NCBI RefSeq assembly: GCF_014648035.1 | Contig: NZ_BMQI01000021.1 | Span: 1 to 64,000 of the forward strand | Source: Shewanella algicola | Lineage (GTDB): Bacteria > Pseudomonadota > Gammaproteobacteria > Enterobacterales > Shewanellaceae | Length of the DNA stretch: 64,000 bases | Reading direction: 5' to 3' | Shown here: positions 45,461 through 54,885 of the stretch, piece after piece | How the letters are laid out: each line of letters opens with the position of its first letter | How positions within the stretch are numbered: position 1 is the stretch's first letter | The notes under the pieces: model-generated | Told to the model about the DNA's origin: nothing | Database searches by the model: none | What the model saw: the letters and a program-made list of their open reading frames with translations, nothing else | Made by a program: the position numbers and the translations under genes

Positions 45461-46549
45461 ATGAAAAACCTATTTCTATTTTGCCGTTCAGGTTACGAAA
45501 AAGACTGTGCGGCAGAAATTCAACAACGTGCTGCAGAGCTTAATGTCGGTGGTTTTGTTAAAACCAACGTAAATGATGCTTATGTTATTTATCAATGTTT
45601 TGAAGAGGATGGTGCGGATACTTTAGCTAAAGAGCTTGCGCTAAGTTCGCTCATTTTTACCCGTCAAATGTTTGCCGCAGGTGAGATGTTGTCTGATTTA
45701 CCAGAACAAGATCGTGTTAGCCCAATTGTTGCCGCGTTATCAGAGTTGTCTAAGTGTGGTGAATTACGGGTTGAAACACCTGACACCAATGAAGCCAAAG
45801 AACTGTCGGCCTTTTGCCGTAAATTTACTGTCCCGCTGCGCCAAGGCTTAAAAAAGAGTGGTGCATTGCTTGGCGTTGAAAACGACCGCCGTCCTATTAT
45901 TCATGTGTGTTTTATTGGCCCAGGTAAAGCCTATGCGGGTTATTCGCTGAGTAACAATAGCTCTCCTCACTTTATGGGTATTCCACGCTTAAAAATGGCT
46001 GCAGATGCGCCGAGTCGCTCAAGTTTAAAACTTGATGAAGCGTTTGGGGTATTTTTAACCAAAGAAGAGCAAGAAACTCGCTGTCGCAGTGGCTTAAATT
46101 CAGTTGATTTAGGTGCCTGCCCAGGCGGTTGGACGTACCAATTAGTGCGCCGCGGTATGATGGTGGCTGCAATTGATAACGGCCCAATGGATCCTAAATT
46201 AATGGAAACTGGTCAGGTTAAACATTATCGCGCCGACGGTTTTCGTTTTGAGCCACCGCGTAAAAATATTTACTGGTTAGTGTGCGACATGGTTGAAAAG
46301 CCAGCGCGTGTTGCTGAGCTAATGGAAGCTTGGGCGATTAACGGTTGGTTTAAAGAGGCTATCTTTAACCTTAAATTACCGATGAAGAGTCGCTATAAAG
46401 AAGTGAGCACCATTTTAGAAACCATGAGCACCATTTTAACTGAGAACGAAATTGACTTTAAAATGCAGTGTAAGCACCTGTATCACGACCGTGATGAAGT
46501 GACTGTGCATTTGTGGTTGTTCCCTGAAAAGGGCGTGAGTTACGCATAA
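45461..46549 (+). CDS. rlmM: 23S rRNA C2498 2'-O-methyltransferase
   Basis: Protein of 362 residues (E. coli RlmM 366) that uses SAM to methylate the ribose of C2498. N-terminal THUMP-like domain (1-150, [18 protein letters not shown]) and C-terminal Rossmann methyltransferase with SAM site [17 protein letters not shown] (near 216-232), [13 protein letters not shown] and [10 protein letters not shown] holding the catalytic Lys. Last gene of the gcvA neighbourhood; terminator follows. Confidence 0.95.
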   Translation: MKNLFLFCRSGYEKDCAAEIQQRAAELNVGGFVKTNVNDAYVIYQCFEEDGADTLAKELALSSLIFTRQMFAAGEMLSDLPEQDRVSPIVAALSELSKCGELRVETPDTNEAKELSAFCRKFTVPLRQGLKKSGALLGVENDRRPIIHVCFIGPGKAYAGYSLSNNSSPHFMGIPRLKMAADAPSRSSLKLDEAFGVFLTKEEQETRCRSGLNSVDLGACPGGWTYQLVRRGMMVAAIDNGPMDPKLMETGQVKHYRADGFRFEPPRKNIYWLVCDMVEKPARVAELMEAWAINGWFKEAIFNLKLPMKSRYKEVSTILETMSTILTENEIDFKMQCKHLYHDRDEVTVHLWLFPEKGVSYA

Positions 46550-46582
46550 CCTTAGTTACGCTTAACCTTAGTTACGTTTAAT
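46547..46582. repeat. 16-bp tandem duplication after rlmM
   Basis: TAACCTTAGTTACG occurs twice in tandem with a 16-base period just behind the rlmM stop (the first copy includes it). A recent slippage duplication is likely. Confidence 0.6.
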
Positions 46583-46599
46583 GGTTTTACTCAATCAAT

Positions 46600-46636
46600 A
46601 AAAAGCCCGCTGATAATCATTATTAGCGGGCTTTTT
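46600..46636. terminator. Bidirectional terminator
   Basis: AAAAAGCCCGCT-G-ATAAT pairs with ATTAT-T-AGCGGGCTTTTT between convergent rlmM and the isocitrate dehydrogenase gene. Confidence 0.87.
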
Positions 46637-46665
46637 GTTAAGCTTAAAAGCTTGTAGAAAAGTGC

Positions 46666-47676
46666 TTAACCTAAACGTTCAAGTACCGCTTGGGTAAAGT
46701 CGGTGGTACCGTGAGTGCCGCCTAAATCGCGCGTCGTACGGTCGCCTTCTTCAATGACTGCTGAAACGGCATTGCGGATCATCTCAGCTTTGTCTGACAT
46801 GCCTAAATACTCAAGCATTTGAATCGATGCTAAAATCACCGACGTTGGGTTTGCCAGGTTTTTGCCTGCAATGTCTGGAGCACTGCCATGTACTGCTTCA
46901 AAAATAGCAGCGTCGCGGCCAATGTTAGCACCCGGTGCCATGCCTAATCCGCCGACTAAACCGGCGCAAAGATCAGACAAAATATCACCAAATAAGTTAG
47001 TGGTTACAATCACATCGAAGTTTTCTGGGTTCATGACTAATTTCATGCAAGTCGCATCAACAATCATTTCTTCTGTGGTGATGTCTGGATAACGCTGGCT
47101 CACTTCACGTGCAACTTTTAAAAATAAGCCTGAAGTCGATTTCATGATGTTGGCTTTATGAACAATCGTGATTTTTTTACGGTTTTCTTTACGGGCTAAC
47201 TCATAGGCAAACGTGGTAATTTGTTCAGCGCCCTGGCGAGTAATAATACTGGTCGCTTCAGCGGTTTGGCCGTCGTCTGACACTTTTTGGCCTAAACCTG
47301 AATACATACCTTCGGTGTTTTCACGAACCGTAATGATGTCGATATTTTTGTAACGAGCCTGAGTACCTTTAAAAGAATTAACCGGACGCACGTTAGCGTA
47401 TAAGCTGAATGTTTTACGAAGACTGACGTTAATTGAAGTAAAACCTTCGCCGACTGGTGTCGTTAAAGGGCCCTTTAAGGCGATACGGTTTTTTTCGATG
47501 AGGTCTAACGTACGTTGCGGTAATAACTCGCCGTGCTTTTCTAACGCCGTTAACCCTGCATCTGCAAATTCGTATTCAAAGCCACATCCTGCTTTGTCGA
47601 GGATTTTTAAAGCTGAATCGATGATGCTAGGTCCAATCCCATCACCTGGGATTACGGTAATTGTACGTTTTGGCAT
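46666..47676 (-). CDS. NAD-type isocitrate dehydrogenase
   Basis: Protein of 336 residues of the isocitrate/isopropylmalate dehydrogenase family. Conserved: VIPGDGIGPSI (8-18), substrate loop SINVSLRKTFSLYANVRP, VRENTEGMYSG, NIMKSTSGLF, the metal site TTNLFGDILSDLCAGLVGG and EAVHGSAPDIAGKN. The short form and the S-x-NVxLRKxF loop are like mitochondrial NAD-IDH subunits and unlike the 416-residue NADP enzyme of E. coli. It likely works in the TCA cycle. ATG 47676 has AAGGA upstream. Homoisocitrate or 3-isopropylmalate as substrate is less likely because the gene is outside leu or lys clusters. Confidence 0.9.
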   Translation of the reverse strand: MPKRTITVIPGDGIGPSIIDSALKILDKAGCGFEYEFADAGLTALEKHGELLPQRTLDLIEKNRIALKGPLTTPVGEGFTSINVSLRKTFSLYANVRPVNSFKGTQARYKNIDIITVRENTEGMYSGLGQKVSDDGQTAEATSIITRQGAEQITTFAYELARKENRKKITIVHKANIMKSTSGLFLKVAREVSQRYPDITTEEMIVDATCMKLVMNPENFDVIVTTNLFGDILSDLCAGLVGGLGMAPGANIGRDAAIFEAVHGSAPDIAGKNLANPTSVILASIQMLEYLGMSDKAEMIRNAVSAVIEEGDRTTRDLGGTHGTTDFTQAVLERLG

Positions 47677-48056
47677 GAATAGTCCTTCCACGGTTGTGGT
47701 TACTGCAAGTGTTGAACCGCAAGCAAGGTTACGGTCAGACGACGATAAGATCCGTCGTTTTTCTGCGGCGTATTTTACCGACTTTTAACGTTTATTTACA
47801 GAAAATAGTGAGTGTTATCACATTATTTCCGTTATTTTTAAGTCAATCCTAATCCGTTTGTTTTACTATGACTGTCAGTCAGTTCGACATAGGTTTAGTT
47901 TACGCTTACTCAAGTGGTAAGGTGAAAATTGATGTCGAATAGCTTATTCGGTGTGATGCTTTTATATAGACGACTTTGGTCGTATGCAGCTCAATGCGAT
48001 ATCGCCTCGCCATTGATCAAACAGACAATCCATCATGATAATAATTAGAGGAAACT
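47677..48056. other. Divergent spacer before the S9 peptidase
   Basis: About 380 bases. It contains a 13-base palindrome TGACTGTCAGTCA (47869-47881) that could be an operator and AGAGGAAA before the GTG of the peptidase. No gene or RNA is seen. Confidence 0.45.
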
Positions 48057-50861
48057 GTGAAGGTATTTAACTTAATTCCACTGGCATTGTGCCTGAGTGT
48101 GAGTGCGTACGGTGTTGCGGCGCCCAATGCATTAACCATTGACGATATTATGCATTTCGAAACCCTGCAACAGCCGGTTATTTCAGATAATGGCAAGGTG
48201 ATAGCCGTAGAGGCCAAGCCTGACCGTGGTGATAGTCGTGCATTAGTGCGTTTTAATGACAATAGTAAACACTATCAAATTGACCGTGGCAGCAATGTTA
48301 AGGTCAGTGCAGATGGACGCTTTGTATTAGCCACCTTGCAAGCACCTTTGTTTGAGCGTGAAACAGAAAAAAGTGACGATTTACCTCACTCTATTATGCT
48401 ATTAGCCACTGACACAGGTAATCAGCAACAGTTCGATAATGTCGACACTGCCGTATTGAGTGACGATGGCGGCTATTTATTGGTTAAGCATAAGCCTGAA
48501 GATAAAAAAGCTGAGTCGGATGAATCTGCAAAAGTTGAGCCTGTAAAAGAGAGTCAAGACAAAAAACAAGATGATGACCAAGAGGTTGATAAAGCCGATC
48601 TTGGCACTCAAGTCACTCTGGTTAAGCTTGACACTAATCAGCAGTTAACATTAGACAATGTGAGTCAATTTGCTTTTGATAAAGCCGGTGGTTTGTTAGC
48701 GGTGTTACAAAATGACTCGCAAGAGGCGTTACATAAATTAACCCTAGTAAAGCTTGACTCATTAAGTCCTGAGACATTATTTACCAGTGAGAGCGAGCAG
48801 CTTGAAGCGCTTGCCATCAGCGATGATGGCCACTTTGTGGCTCTGACTAAAGGCGATGCATCAGTTGCACGTTATGGCCGTGAACATAGCCTTTTAGTGC
48901 TTGATATTAACACCAGTAAGCAGCAATTGTTTACTGGCAATGACGCCTGGCGATACAACCAACACTCGAGTTTACAGTTCTCTAAAGACAACCAACGTTT
49001 ATTTGTTGGCAGAGTCCCTAGCGTGGCGCAGCAAGCTGAGTTAGCTCAGTACAAACAAGCTGAAGATGTGTTTAACCCTGAGATCATTACGGCTAGCAAG
49101 CAATTGCGTGTCTGGCATGGTGAAGACCCTAAGATTAAACCACAAGAAGTGAAAGAGTACGCCAAAGAGTTAAAACGTACATACCTTGCGGTGTTGCATC
49201 TTGATTCAAATAAAATGCTTCAATTGGCCGACCAAGCAGTGCCTGATGTGACTTATGGCGAACAAGCTGATTATTTACTGGCAAGCTCAGATGTGCCGTA
49301 TCAAAAAATGATCACCTGGGCTGGGTTTTACCGCGATGTGTATCTGGTTAATTTGAACACAGGCAACAAGCAGCAAATATTGGTACAGCAGCCGAGTGAT
49401 GCTATGCCTACCTTGTCACCAAACGCAAAGTTCCTGGCTTATTATCAGCAGGGCAGTGTGTATTTACGTGATATTTCATCGGGACGCACCGTTAACCTAA
49501 CACAGAATATCTCTACGCCTTTTGCCGATGAAGATCATGATTATCCTAGCGCTGCGCCCGGATACGGCTTTGGCCCTTGGCTTGCTGATGACTCTGGCAT
49601 TACGTTTTACGATAAATACGACATGTGGCAATTTAATACCACGTCACATAAAGGCTTTATGCTCACCAATGGTGAAGGGCGTAAGCAAAAAATCCAATTT
49701 AGAGTGGTTGGGCTGGCTAAACAACAACGGTTACCTGCGATTATTAGTCAAGGTCAAAAAGTCATATTACAAGGTTATAACCACACCACTAAAGCTGACG
49801 CATTTTATGCTGCAACAGTGGGGCAATCTGCAGTTAAGCGTGTAACCGATAGTGACAGTAAATTAACCTTATTAGCCCGTGCTACCGAAGCAGATACTGT
49901 GGTGTTTTCAAAACAACGCTATGATTTGTATCCAGACTTGTACAGTGCAGATGTGAATAGTGTACAAACGGCCACTCAATTAACTTCACTTGACGCTCAA
50001 CGTAACGACTTTGCTTGGGGTAACGCTGAGCTTGTGCATTGGCATGATGGCGATGGTGTTAAAATGGATGGCGTGCTCATTAAGCCGAGCAATTACCAAG
50101 AAGGTAAAGCGTATCCAACCATGGTGTACTTTTATCGCTTTATGAGTGACAGATTACATGCATTTCCTGATATGAAGCTCAACCATCGCCCTAATTTTGC
50201 CTGGTATGCAGACAATGGTTATGCCATCTTTTTACCTGATATTCGCTTTGAAGTCGGTTACCCAGGTATTTCGTCGGTTAAAGCATTAACCGCCGGTGTG
50301 CAAAAACTGATTGAGATGGGCGTGGCCGATCCTGATGCGGTGGGTATTCAAGGCCACTCGTGGGGCGGTTATCAAAGTGCTTATGCCGTCACCCAAACCA
50401 ATATCTTTAAAGCGATCGTAACTGGGGCGCCAGTATCAAATATGACCAGCGCGTATAGTGGTATTCGTCATGGTTCTGGTTTGGCTCGTCAATTCCAATA
50501 TGAAACCGGCCAAAGCCGAATTGGTGGCAGTTTATTTGATGCTCCGCAAAAATACATTGAAAACTCACCGGTATTTTATGCCGATCGTATTCAAACGCCG
50601 ATGATGATTATGTTTGGTGATAAAGACGATGCAGTGCCTTGGGAGCAGGGTGTTGAGTTGTATTTAGCGATGCGCAGAGCGGGTAAAGATGTGGTGTTTT
50701 TACAATATCAAGATGAACCTCATCACTTGAAGAAGTACCCTAATAAGCTTGATTACAGCATTAAAATGAAACAATATTTTGATCATTATTTAAAAGGCGA
50801 ACCTGCACCACAATGGCTCAAGCAGGGTGAAGCGTACCAGGAGTACAAAAAAGCCGATTAA
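48057..50861 (+). CDS. Exported S9-family prolyl oligopeptidase-type serine peptidase
   Basis: Protein of 934 residues with a signal peptide (1-21, ending GVAA), so probably periplasmic. A long beta-propeller region (about 30-640) contains a Lys/Asp/Glu-rich insert at 148-183 that is likely disordered. The C-terminal alpha/beta-hydrolase has the triad S768 (QGHSWGGYQ), D857 (FGDKDDAVPW) and H889 or H890 (DEPHHLKK). S9C members are dipeptidyl or acylaminoacyl peptidases; exact specificity is not readable. Start GTG follows AGAGGAAA. A single gene with its own terminator. Confidence 0.92.
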   Translation: MKVFNLIPLALCLSVSAYGVAAPNALTIDDIMHFETLQQPVISDNGKVIAVEAKPDRGDSRALVRFNDNSKHYQIDRGSNVKVSADGRFVLATLQAPLFERETEKSDDLPHSIMLLATDTGNQQQFDNVDTAVLSDDGGYLLVKHKPEDKKAESDESAKVEPVKESQDKKQDDDQEVDKADLGTQVTLVKLDTNQQLTLDNVSQFAFDKAGGLLAVLQNDSQEALHKLTLVKLDSLSPETLFTSESEQLEALAISDDGHFVALTKGDASVARYGREHSLLVLDINTSKQQLFTGNDAWRYNQHSSLQFSKDNQRLFVGRVPSVAQQAELAQYKQAEDVFNPEIITASKQLRVWHGEDPKIKPQEVKEYAKELKRTYLAVLHLDSNKMLQLADQAVPDVTYGEQADYLLASSDVPYQKMITWAGFYRDVYLVNLNTGNKQQILVQQPSDAMPTLSPNAKFLAYYQQGSVYLRDISSGRTVNLTQNISTPFADEDHDYPSAAPGYGFGPWLADDSGITFYDKYDMWQFNTTSHKGFMLTNGEGRKQKIQFRVVGLAKQQRLPAIISQGQKVILQGYNHTTKADAFYAATVGQSAVKRVTDSDSKLTLLARATEADTVVFSKQRYDLYPDLYSADVNSVQTATQLTSLDAQRNDFAWGNAELVHWHDGDGVKMDGVLIKPSNYQEGKAYPTMVYFYRFMSDRLHAFPDMKLNHRPNFAWYADNGYAIFLPDIRFEVGYPGISSVKALTAGVQKLIEMGVADPDAVGIQGHSWGGYQSAYAVTQTNIFKAIVTGAPVSNMTSAYSGIRHGSGLARQFQYETGQSRIGGSLFDAPQKYIENSPVFYADRIQTPMMIMFGDKDDAVPWEQGVELYLAMRRAGKDVVFLQYQDEPHHLKKYPNKLDYSIKMKQYFDHYLKGEPAPQWLKQGEAYQEYKKAD

Positions 50862-50885
50862 CCATTAGCGTTTATCGCTACTACA

Positions 50886-50922
50886 AAAAACGCCTCAATA
50901 TCATAGATACTGAGGCGTTTTT
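50886..50922. terminator. Bidirectional terminator
   Basis: AAAAACGCCTCA and TGAGGCGTTTTT pair, with an extra inner stem TATC/GATA, between convergent peptidase and xni genes. Confidence 0.85.
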
Positions 50923-50963
50923 ATTAATCATTAGCGGTGTTTTTTAGATTAGGGGTAATCGAG

Positions 50964-51728
50964 TTACTCCGGGCTCTTAACTCTAAATTGCTTTAAGTTC
51001 ACATTGAGAGGAATATCGGTTTGCAGTTGAGCAAGCTTGTAGCTTATTCGCGCCATGTCTTTGCCCTCAGCAAGCTTTTGCGCCTGTTTCGCCCCTAGGT
51101 TATCAAGCGAACGATATAAATTGGCAAGAGTTCTAAACTTGTTGAGTAAATCGGCAGCAGATTTTGGCCCTATACCGGCAATGCCTGGGATTTTATTACC
51201 GCTGTCTCCTGCCAGCGCAATAAAATCGAGCAGTTGGTATTGTTCAACTCCGAGCTTTTTTTCATATTGCTGTATATCAAATGTCTGCTGATTAAAGTGA
51301 TCCCATAAGGTGAGGTTTTTAATCGGTAGTTGGCTAAACCCTTTGTCGGTAGACACGATAACCACTTCACCATTGTTGCTGATCACTTTGGTCGCAATCG
51401 TCGCAATGACATCATCTGCTTCAGATTGGGCATCAAATGAGTGAATATCATTGTCTGCGAGTGTGGCTTTAATTTGTGATAAGCCCTCGCTTAATGCCGT
51501 AGGCATTGGTTTGCGGCCCTTTTTATAATCTTCGTATAGCACCTTACGCCAGGATGTTTCATTACCATCCCACACCACGATAATGTGTGTGGGTTGGTGC
51601 TGCTTAAGCATTTTTTGCAACGCAGCCAGTGAACGTTGTTGCACGTTAGCTATGTCATTTTCATCAGGCAGCGCCGCATGGATACGGCGAACAAGGTTTA
51701 ATCCATCAATAATCAGCAGTTTATTCAT
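50964..51728 (-). CDS. xni: Flap endonuclease Xni (ExoIX)
   Basis: Protein of 254 residues of the 5'-3' exonuclease/flap endonuclease family, the size of E. coli Xni (251). It has DGLNLVRRIHAA at 9-20, VVWDGNETSWRKVLYEDYKKG, SEADDVIATIA and the metal site VSTDKGFSQL, then a helix-hairpin-helix segment GIAGIGPKSAADLL. As in Xni, part of the acidic set used by DNA polymerase I is reduced. The ATG overlaps the ppnN stop by one base, so the pair is cotranscribed. Confidence 0.94.
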   Translation of the reverse strand: MNKLLIIDGLNLVRRIHAALPDENDIANVQQRSLAALQKMLKQHQPTHIIVVWDGNETSWRKVLYEDYKKGRKPMPTALSEGLSQIKATLADNDIHSFDAQSEADDVIATIATKVISNNGEVVIVSTDKGFSQLPIKNLTLWDHFNQQTFDIQQYEKKLGVEQYQLLDFIALAGDSGNKIPGIAGIGPKSAADLLNKFRTLANLYRSLDNLGAKQAQKLAEGKDMARISYKLAQLQTDIPLNVNLKQFRVKSPE

Positions 51729-53086
51729 TAGTTTTTTATTATGTTGTAGCAGGGCTCATAGGCACTGCCGGGTAATTTCATTCGTTGTTGTTTTACAAAT
51801 GCCGTTAATAAGTTATCCATCATGCGCATTAATTCTATATCACCTTGGATATTAAAGCGCCCATGTTGTTGAATAAGTTTTATGGTGTCACTTTTTACAT
51901 TACCGGCCACAATGCCTGAAAATGCTTTACGTAAGTTAGCTGCAAGTTCGGCTTTATTGTCTTGGAAGTATAAGTTCAAATTTGCCATAACTTCATGGGT
52001 TGGATCAAAGGGTAATTGAAATTCTGGCTCAATTTTAAGTGACCATTGGTATTGATAAGCGTCACCTTTGTTCTTGCGATAGTTTTTGACCTCACTCATT
52101 CCTTGTTTCATTATTTGGCCAACTTGCACAGGGTCATCAATAATGATTTGGTATTTACTCTGGGCCTCTTTACCTAAAGTCGCACCGATAAAGGCATCTA
52201 TTTCGGTAAAGTACTCAGCGCTTTGTGCTGGGCCAGTTAATACCAATGGGAATGGGGTATTACAGTTATCTTTGTGTAATAAAATACCTAGAAAATACAG
52301 CAGTTCTTCAGCGGTACCGGCGCCACCAGGAAAAATCACAATGCCGTGGCCAAGGCGTACAAAGGCTTCAAGACGCTTTTCTATGTCGGGTAAAATGACT
52401 AATTCATTAACAATTTGATTAGGCGGCTCTGCAGCAATAATACTGGGCTCTGTTAAACCAATATATCGGGCAGTGTGTACTCGCTGTTTGGCATGGCCAA
52501 TCGTTGCCCCTTTCATAGGGCCTTCCATTGCGCCTGGGCCACAACCGGTACAAATATCGAGGCCACGTAATCCCAATTGATAACCCACGTCGCGGGTGTA
52601 TTGATACTCAACTGGGTTGATGCTGTGACCACCCCAACACACCACGACATTGGGATCTTTCATCGGAGAAATGGCTTGCGCATTGCGTAAAATATCGAAT
52701 ACCACATTGGTTATGTGGTTGGCGTTGGTGAAATCGATGTGCTTTAAATTTTCGTATTTATTGCTGATGTAGATAATGTCGCGCAGTACGGCAAACAAGT
52801 GCTCTTGAATACCCACAATGATCTCACCATCGACAAAGGCTTGCGTTGGGGGATTGATTAATTCAATTTGAATGCCACGTTCGCGCTGTAAAATATTGAT
52901 GTTAAATGATTCATAGCGGCTAAACAGCTCTTCTGAACTGTCGCTAATTAAGCCTGAGGCGAGTACTGCGAGGGAGCAATTGCGATATAACTGATAGAGG
53001 TCACTTTTGGCCCCTTGTCTTAAACGTTCGACTTCTAATTGAGACAGTTGGTCTAAACTACCACGTGGACTAATTTTTACGATCAT
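51728..53086 (-). CDS. ppnN: Nucleotide 5'-monophosphate nucleosidase PpnN (YgdH)
   Basis: Protein of 452 residues (E. coli 454). The LOG-type core carries [35 protein letters not shown] and the signature [16 protein letters not shown]. An N-terminal regulatory domain binds (p)ppGpp in E. coli. It splits purine and pyrimidine nucleoside monophosphates into base and ribose-5-phosphate, recycling nucleotides. ATG 53086 follows GAGGAG; the frame upstream lacks a start signal. ppnN-xni order is as in E. coli ygdH-xni. Confidence 0.94.
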   Translation of the reverse strand: MIVKISPRGSLDQLSQLEVERLRQGAKSDLYQLYRNCSLAVLASGLISDSSEELFSRYESFNINILQRERGIQIELINPPTQAFVDGEIIVGIQEHLFAVLRDIIYISNKYENLKHIDFTNANHITNVVFDILRNAQAISPMKDPNVVVCWGGHSINPVEYQYTRDVGYQLGLRGLDICTGCGPGAMEGPMKGATIGHAKQRVHTARYIGLTEPSIIAAEPPNQIVNELVILPDIEKRLEAFVRLGHGIVIFPGGAGTAEELLYFLGILLHKDNCNTPFPLVLTGPAQSAEYFTEIDAFIGATLGKEAQSKYQIIIDDPVQVGQIMKQGMSEVKNYRKNKGDAYQYQWSLKIEPEFQLPFDPTHEVMANLNLYFQDNKAELAANLRKAFSGIVAGNVKSDTIKLIQQHGRFNIQGDIELMRMMDNLLTAFVKQQRMKLPGSAYEPCYNIIKN

Positions 53087-53148
53087 ACGCAACTCCTCTG
53101 GACCCAAGTGCTTGATACCGAGCCCAAAGAAGGTGAGTCTGTATTGGT

Positions 53149-54705
53149 TTAGATATCAATAACGACTCGGTCTCTGCCGTTGTTTTTTGCTTGGTATAAG
53201 GCTGCATCGGCTCTTTCGAATGCTTCTTCGAGCGTCTCATTTTCCATTACTTGTGCAGCACCTATAGATAATGTAACTGTAATTCGCTGATTTTTAAATT
53301 TAAATGGAATATTTTTTATTTTTTCTCTTACACGATTAAGCATCAATGAAATATGCTCATCGGTGATGCCCGGTAAAAGTAAAACAAACTCTTCGCCGCC
53401 ATATCGCGCGACAAACTCACTGTCACGCAGTGAATTTTTTAATGCCATAGCAATCACTTGTAATGTTTTATCGCCGGTGCTATGACCAAAGTTGTCATTG
53501 ACTGTTTTAAAGTGGTCAATATCGGTTACCGCAATCCACAATGGCGACTTAAAACGCATATGATTACGATATTCTTGCTCCATTCTGTCTTCTAACGCTG
53601 CACGGTTAGCGAGTTGAGTGAGTGGGTCAAGCAGGTTGAGCTTTTGGTGTTCAAACAGTTTTTCTTTGTAGCTATTGGCTTCGTTGCTCATTGCGTTGAG
53701 TTCTTTACGCATTGATTCAATCGATTTACGCAAAATTGTCTGTTCACGTTGCTCTAGTGCTTCTTTACGCGATAAGGCGTCACGTAAAGACGTTAGCTGA
53801 ACGGTCAATTGGGTTTTAAGTTCGGTAATGTTATCAACATCGATAACCAACTCATCAGCATTGCTTACGCGCAAGTTAATTTCTTTGTTTAATTGACCTT
53901 TTAGCTGCTCACTACGTTGACTATTATTATAGGTGCTGTTGACCACATCGCGCACAATGGTTAATGCATCGTTTAGGGCGAATAGAAAATCTTGCGAAGC
54001 GGTTTTCTCACGGGCGATGTTGTCTAACAATAAGCTGAGGATGGTCTGGTAAGACTCAAGTAACGTATTAACACTGATGTCTGAAAGTAATACTTCTTTA
54101 AGGACTAATATTTGATCGCGTTGATCTTTTCTAAACTCAACCTCGGCTATTTTTACGGCCAATTCCTGGGCTAGTTGTATGTGCTGTGGCAATATGTCGT
54201 AGTCGTCGGTGTCGGCAAATTCTTGTTTTAAAATCTCTTCGTAAAATGACACAAGCTTTTCTACTTTGGGAATGTATTCCCATACGGTATGAAATGGCTT
54301 ATTAAGCTCTTGTTTAAAGTAAGTGATTTCTTTTTTAAGCTTGTCTGGTACCGCGTTGACGCGTTGGATTTGACGGATCACTCGAGACAACCCTACTCGG
54401 CTGTCTTCTAAGCGCGACATGGTATGGCTGTATTGTGATTTTAACAGACGCTCGATATCGACTAATTCTGGTAATGCTTCATCAACTTGATCAAAGCTTT
54501 GCATATGATGACGCAATTTAGCCAGTTTATTGTCGAGCTCCAAGTTTTGTCCTTTACAGGCAAGACTAAGGTGACTGATAAACTGGATCAGCGTTTTTAG
54601 TTTGTCATTACGATCTGTGTTGATGTCTTCAAGCGCAAGTTTGGCTGCATGAAGTTTTTGTTTCATCAACGATATTTGTGAAATCGTAGTCTCAGACTCT
54701 TTCAT
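53149..54705 (-). CDS. Cytoplasmic coiled-coil diguanylate cyclase
   Basis: Protein of 518 residues without membrane segments. Residues 1-350 are helical and rich in heptads (for example 5-35, 95-135, 290-355), a sensing or dimerisation module. The GGDEF domain spans about 352-518: [32 protein letters not shown] and the active site GGEEF at 436-440, ending [16 protein letters not shown]. The usual I-site RxxD is RDSE here, so product inhibition may be weak. It lies 180 bases downstream of the TPR/pseudo-GGDEF gene on the same strand and may be cotranscribed with it. The signal is unknown. Confidence 0.92.
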   Translation of the reverse strand: MKESETTISQISLMKQKLHAAKLALEDINTDRNDKLKTLIQFISHLSLACKGQNLELDNKLAKLRHHMQSFDQVDEALPELVDIERLLKSQYSHTMSRLEDSRVGLSRVIRQIQRVNAVPDKLKKEITYFKQELNKPFHTVWEYIPKVEKLVSFYEEILKQEFADTDDYDILPQHIQLAQELAVKIAEVEFRKDQRDQILVLKEVLLSDISVNTLLESYQTILSLLLDNIAREKTASQDFLFALNDALTIVRDVVNSTYNNSQRSEQLKGQLNKEINLRVSNADELVIDVDNITELKTQLTVQLTSLRDALSRKEALEQREQTILRKSIESMRKELNAMSNEANSYKEKLFEHQKLNLLDPLTQLANRAALEDRMEQEYRNHMRFKSPLWIAVTDIDHFKTVNDNFGHSTGDKTLQVIAMALKNSLRDSEFVARYGGEEFVLLLPGITDEHISLMLNRVREKIKNIPFKFKNQRITVTLSIGAAQVMENETLEEAFERADAALYQAKNNGRDRVVIDI

Positions 54706-54885
54706 TATTGCATTGCCTACTCTTTATTTGCTTGCAATTAGCAAGCCATTGCCACAATCCTAGTGTTAAAGCAGGATCTCTAGTTAATGTACATTATAGT
54801 GATAATATCGCAATAATGTTGTGCAACAAATCTAATTGTTGATAAATAATAATAATTTACATATGAGTGCTAATTTATTAAACAA

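Noticed and set aside
46547-46582. Tandem 16-bp repeat as the start of a repeat array or CRISPR
   Set aside because: Only two adjoining copies with no spacers; best seen as a slippage duplication.
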